Assembly (NCBI RefSeq): GCF_008086595.1
Contig: NZ_RXYA01000018.1
Span: 1 to 64,000 of the forward strand
Direction of reading: 5' to 3'
Length of the DNA stretch: 64,000 nt
Source: Acetobacterium paludosum
Lineage (GTDB): Bacteria; Bacillota; Clostridia; Eubacteriales; Eubacteriaceae
Shown here: in pieces, positions 61,388 through 64,000 of the stretch
How the letters are laid out: each line of letters opens with the position of its first letter
Numbering within the stretch: the stretch's first letter is position 1
Program-made: the position numbers and the translations under genes
The notes under the pieces: generated by a model
Seen by the model: only the letters and a program-made list of their open reading frames with translations
Told to the model about the DNA's origin: nothing
The model's database searches: none

Positions 61388-61725
61388 TAGGACCTAAAAT
61401 GCCAGGAATGGTTATGGCAACATTAACACGGACAAGCCGCGCAGAAGGACATTACGATTACGAAAATGGCGGTATATGGGTAGATGGAGCGCCAACCGAA
61501 ATCAGTTTTAAAGGTGCTGTATTGCCACTATCTTACAAGGACCTGAAATATGACTCAGGTGGAACTTACACCGTCGATGACCGGAAATTGTACACCTACA
61601 ATTCCTTTGATACTGGTGAAAAGATCAATCATGGCGGGACACCATACACCATTCTGGAAGATAAGGATTATTCGCAGTTCGGCGGTGGTCTGCATGTTTA
61701 TATCATAAAGCGAGGTGACAGCTAA
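61384..61725 (+). CDS. Phage neck-region protein
   Basis: The 113-residue protein (MIGPKMPGMVMATLTRTSRA...) is beta-rich and sits where head-closure proteins lie. Family not certain. It overlaps both neighbours. Confidence 0.65.
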   Translation: MIGPKMPGMVMATLTRTSRAEGHYDYENGGIWVDGAPTEISFKGAVLPLSYKDLKYDSGGTYTVDDRKLYTYNSFDTGEKINHGGTPYTILEDKDYSQFGGGLHVYIIKRGDS

Positions 61726-62240
61726 TGAGCGCCGTAACCGTAACAAAATTAATAGTCAAGAGACTACATGAACTGTTAAATGCTCCTGTAGTTCCAACGG
61801 ATAACGTCGGTGATAAGCCGGGTTATCCGTTTTTAAGTTACAAAATCACTACAGCCCGAATAAAACCGAATGGTCAGCCCATCATGGAACGAGAACTGAT
61901 AGCGAGTGTGAATCCGCTATTTGAGTATGACATTAAGGAAACAGCCATTGAACAGCCAGCTTTTACAATTAGCTTTATTGCTTATGCGGCGGCTGAATTT
62001 GACGCGATTGGTTTGTCCCAGATGGCGTTGGATACACTCAACCATAACTTGTATTACGAGCTTAAAGACATTAATGCGGTAGTGACAAGCATTGAAGCGG
62101 TTGGGGACCGAAGCGTTTTGATTGTTGACAATTACGAGCATCGGTATGGATTTGATGCGATTATTCGGATAACAAGTGAAGCATCTCGAATCGTAGAGAC
62201 GATAGAAAATTTTAATATAACAGGAGGAATAAATGAGTAG
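61725..62240 (+). CDS. Phage neck/tail terminator-like protein (LIC_12616-like)
   Basis: The 171-residue protein has the pattern LNAPVVPTDNVGDKPGYPFLSYK and a final RYGFDAIIRI, as in phage tail completion proteins of this position. It probably caps the tail tube before joining. It overlaps the sheath start by 8 bases. Confidence 0.7.
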   Translation: MSAVTVTKLIVKRLHELLNAPVVPTDNVGDKPGYPFLSYKITTARIKPNGQPIMERELIASVNPLFEYDIKETAIEQPAFTISFIAYAAAEFDAIGLSQMALDTLNHNLYYELKDINAVVTSIEAVGDRSVLIVDNYEHRYGFDAIIRITSEASRIVETIENFNITGGINE

Positions 62241-63222
62241 ATTAAATGACTTTAAATCGACGATAAAGCTTAGCACAGCCGCTGAAGTCCGCCAGGAATT
62301 TGGCGGTATTCTGCTTTTTGAGACAGATACTGATCACGAATACAAAGTATACGCAGACTTAGCAGCTGTCTTAGTGGATTTTGTAATTACAACAGACACC
62401 TATAAAATGGCGGCGCGAATCTTTAACCAAGAATTAAGCCCGTCGGGAATTGCAATTATTGGGGAAGCGACAGCGACACCGGCAGAGATTACAGCAAAGT
62501 TAGACACGGTTGTTAATAAAAATTGGTATGCCTTAGTTTGCACGGATAATGCCACGGCAACCATTACAGCACTCGATACCTGGGTTGATACGAAAACTAA
62601 AGTATACGTCGCGACAACACAAGTCTTGACTGACATTGGCACTGCAAAATCAAAACGTACATTCATCGGGTTTCACGATTCTGCCGATGCGTACATGATG
62701 GAAGGGCTACTGTCTTATATGTTAACCCATGATATCGGGAGTGCAACCGCTAAATTCAAAAAAGTTACTGGTATTGTGGAGGCAAATATCACTGATCCTC
62801 AATTAGCCGTATTACGCGCTGCGCATGGGGTTACCTACATTGAAGAGATGGGAAATCTAGAAACAACTGGGTCTCAAACAGCGTCAGGTGAACATTTTGA
62901 CGTAGTTTTAGGCGAAGACTGGATCAACTACAATATGGAAAAAGAAATGCATGATTTGGCTGTTAGCGTGGAAAAAATAGGATATTCAGGGAACGGCATT
63001 GCATCGCTCGTTGGCGTTGCGACGAATGTATTAAATAAAGCGACATTGCAGGGAATTATCCTAATTGAAAATAAGGTACCTCAATTCAGCATTGTCTACA
63101 AATCACGTGCCGAAATGTCACAAGCGGATCGCGCGAATAGAGAATACGACGGGATTACATGGGAAGCTTATCTTGATGGCGCTATTGAAGGTGGAGCAAT
63201 CAGCGGAGATCTGATTGCCTAG
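62233..63222 (+). CDS. Tail sheath protein, DUF3383 family
   Basis: The 329-residue protein belongs by pattern to DUF3383 (PSGIAIIGEATATPAEITAK, then NKNWYALVCTDN; EYDGITWEAYLDGAIEGG at the end), the sheath of a group of contractile-tailed phages. Its presence sets the morphology as a myovirus. GGAGGAA precedes the ATG. Confidence 0.85.
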   Translation: MSRLNDFKSTIKLSTAAEVRQEFGGILLFETDTDHEYKVYADLAAVLVDFVITTDTYKMAARIFNQELSPSGIAIIGEATATPAEITAKLDTVVNKNWYALVCTDNATATITALDTWVDTKTKVYVATTQVLTDIGTAKSKRTFIGFHDSADAYMMEGLLSYMLTHDIGSATAKFKKVTGIVEANITDPQLAVLRAAHGVTYIEEMGNLETTGSQTASGEHFDVVLGEDWINYNMEKEMHDLAVSVEKIGYSGNGIASLVGVATNVLNKATLQGIILIENKVPQFSIVYKSRAEMSQADRANREYDGITWEAYLDGAIEGGAISGDLIA

Positions 63223-63237
63223 GAAGGAGAAAAACAA

Positions 63238-63645
63238 ATGCCAGATATAAATACTTATGATTTTAATGATATCAGTTTTATCGTTGACGGAGTGATTGCA
63301 ACAGGACTATCCGATGGAGACGATGCGGTATCGTGCGGACAAAACGAGGACAATTTCAAAGAGTCGGTCGGGGCACAAGGCGACGTTATTCTAAATGAAA
63401 TCAATAATAAAACCGGATTTTTTAAGGTGAAGGTACAGAGCACGTCTCCTGCATGCGCCCAATATGAAAAATTAGCAAACACAGGGGTACTAGTTCCGGT
63501 GCAGGTAATTGACTCAACAACGGGCGGCATTAATGCCAGTTGCACAAAAGGAAGAGTCAAAAAAACGCCTGATAAAAAATGGGGTGCAACCTCATCCGAG
63601 CGAGAGTATGAGTTTTTCGCAATAGATTACAAAACTAAAGAATAA
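63238..63645 (+). CDS. Tail tube protein (DUF3277-like)
   Basis: The 135-residue protein starts MPDINTYDFNDISFIVDGVI, with NEDNFKESVGAQGDV, the pattern of the DUF3277 tube proteins that follow DUF3383 sheaths. It polymerises into the inner tube. AAGGAG precedes the ATG. Confidence 0.82.
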   Translation: MPDINTYDFNDISFIVDGVIATGLSDGDDAVSCGQNEDNFKESVGAQGDVILNEINNKTGFFKVKVQSTSPACAQYEKLANTGVLVPVQVIDSTTGGINASCTKGRVKKTPDKKWGATSSEREYEFFAIDYKTKE

Positions 63646-63661
63646 ATAAGGAGATAAAGAT

Positions 63662-63916
63662 ATGAGCGATCTAAGACAAGAAAAAGTAACAGTGGGTGAT
63701 AAAGAATATACATTTCAAGAGGTACCGTCACGTCAATTCCTGAAAATGAATCAGAGAGCAACAGGAAGAGACGGACAGCCAATTCTTGAAACACTATATG
63801 ACGAATTGTTGAAGCACATCGTCGCCGATCCTAAAGTGAAAATGGACGACTATACCACAAAAGAATTGATAGCGCTGACAACAGCAGCGATGAAGTTCCA
63901 ACTTGAAGAGGAATAA
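63662..63916 (+). CDS. Tail assembly chaperone
   Basis: The 84-residue protein (MSDLRQEKVTVGDKEYTFQE...) follows the tube gene, where tail assembly chaperones lie. It ends with LEEE and TAA. The next open frame (+1 relative) starts before this stop, which suggests either an overlapping gene or a frameshift product. AAGGAGAT precedes the ATG. Confidence 0.75.
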   Translation: MSDLRQEKVTVGDKEYTFQEVPSRQFLKMNQRATGRDGQPILETLYDELLKHIVADPKVKMDDYTTKELIALTTAAMKFQLEEE

Positions 63917-64000
63917 GTCAAAATCATATTACAAGAAGCTGGTAAAAGAACAATGGTATTTTTGGCGGTTAGTCATGGAAGGAGTTATTTCATACACAGA
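63903..64000 (+). CDS. Second part of tail assembly chaperone, or separate gene (cut by window edge)
   Basis: In the +1 frame the sequence from 63894 is open to the window end and reads KSKSYYKKLVKEQWYFWRLV, clearly protein-like, with aromatic and basic residues typical of the second part of tail chaperones. It may start at TTG 63903 or be made by +1 frameshifting near the TAA at 63914-63916. Confidence 0.55.
   Translation, partial: MKRNKSKSYYKKLVKEQWYFWRLVMEGVISYT

Larger units (their letters stand above)
28902..64000 (+). mobile_element. Prophage with contractile tail, right end outside the window
   Basis: From the serine recombinase at 28902 to the window edge every gene is phage-like, in the usual modular order: integration, lysogeny switch, recombination and replication, small accessory genes, late regulator, packaging, head, tail. 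The left attachment site should lie within about 28,830-28,905, but its core cannot be fixed without the right junction. The HK97 capsid plus DUF3383 sheath indicate a myovirus morphology. No reading frame in the core genes is broken. Tape measure, baseplate, lysis genes and the right attachment site are not in the window. Confidence 0.93.

Noticed and set aside
63880-63920. Classical -1 slippery heptamer in the tail chaperone gene
   Set aside because: No X XXY YYZ heptamer is present and the -1 frame meets a stop at once; only the +1 frame is open.
1-64000. CRISPR arrays, rRNA operons and known riboswitches
   Set aside because: No regularly spaced direct repeats, no rRNA-like segments and no T-box or other riboswitch core could be recognised by reading.

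Overview
The window looks like the chromosome of a low-GC Gram-positive anaerobe of the class Clostridia. The Eubacteriaceae, for example Acetobacterium, are my best guess, inferred from gene content only: LL-diaminopimelate aminotransferase, a CBS/DRTGG-type manganese pyrophosphatase, a comEC-holA-rpsT-lepA block without the sporulation genes gpr and spoIIP, strong AGGAGG ribosome binding sites and AT-rich intergenic DNA. No rRNA and no CRISPR array is visible.

Bases 1 to about 28,890 are host chromosome. The left edge holds the last 46 codons of an IS1182-like transposase. Next come a cytoplasmic regulator, an FMN-binding lipoprotein, the pyrophosphatase, a serine hydrolase, an MBL-fold hydrolase, comEC, holA, rpsT and lepA. 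Zinc-ribbon and cold-shock proteins, DegV, a UgtP-like glycosyltransferase and an RsbU-like phosphatase follow. A small alarmone synthetase sits behind a possible leader peptide and hairpin. Then come yebC, a peptidoglycan-binding protein, nnrE/nnrD, dapL, a membrane protein with an HELSH motif, and a TetR/MBL/MATE operon with a visible palindromic operator. The last host genes are an unrecognised 389-394 residue zinc-motif protein, a NifX-like protein behind a 34-bp near-perfect palindrome, and a small lipoprotein.

Bases 28,902 to 64,000 are most of a prophage, which runs off the right edge. A large serine recombinase and an ImmA peptidase are transcribed leftwards from a promoter that carries a Gram-positive LexA box. 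An accessory pair (a membrane protein and a DUF4041/GIY-YIG protein) and a cI-like repressor follow. The divergent cI/cro region carries five copies of a GATACaaaatGTATC operator. To the right lie an antirepressor, a recombination and replication module (SbcC-like ATPase, RecT, MBL protein, SSB, replisome organizer), two orphan DNA methyltransferases and RusA. A long train of very small, often cysteine-rich genes follows, many coupled by ATGA overlaps, including a secreted Ser/Thr/Ala-rich protein. A DUF1492/ArpU-like late regulator has its Shine-Dalgarno inside a hairpin, and two phage tRNAs (Asn-GTT, Ser-GCT) come next. The late genes are terminase small and large subunits, a portal/MuF fusion, prohead protease, HK97-type capsid, connectors, a DUF3383-type tail sheath, tail tube and tail assembly chaperone. 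The sheath gene indicates a contractile tail. The structural genes look intact, so the prophage may be functional, but the tail end is outside the window.

The most interesting features are the operator array and LexA box that together define the lysogeny switch, the accessory cassette in the lysogeny region, the two translation-control hairpins (alarmone synthetase and late regulator), the 34-bp palindrome before the NifX-like gene, and a duplicated promoter/leader whose second copy lies just outside the prophage end.
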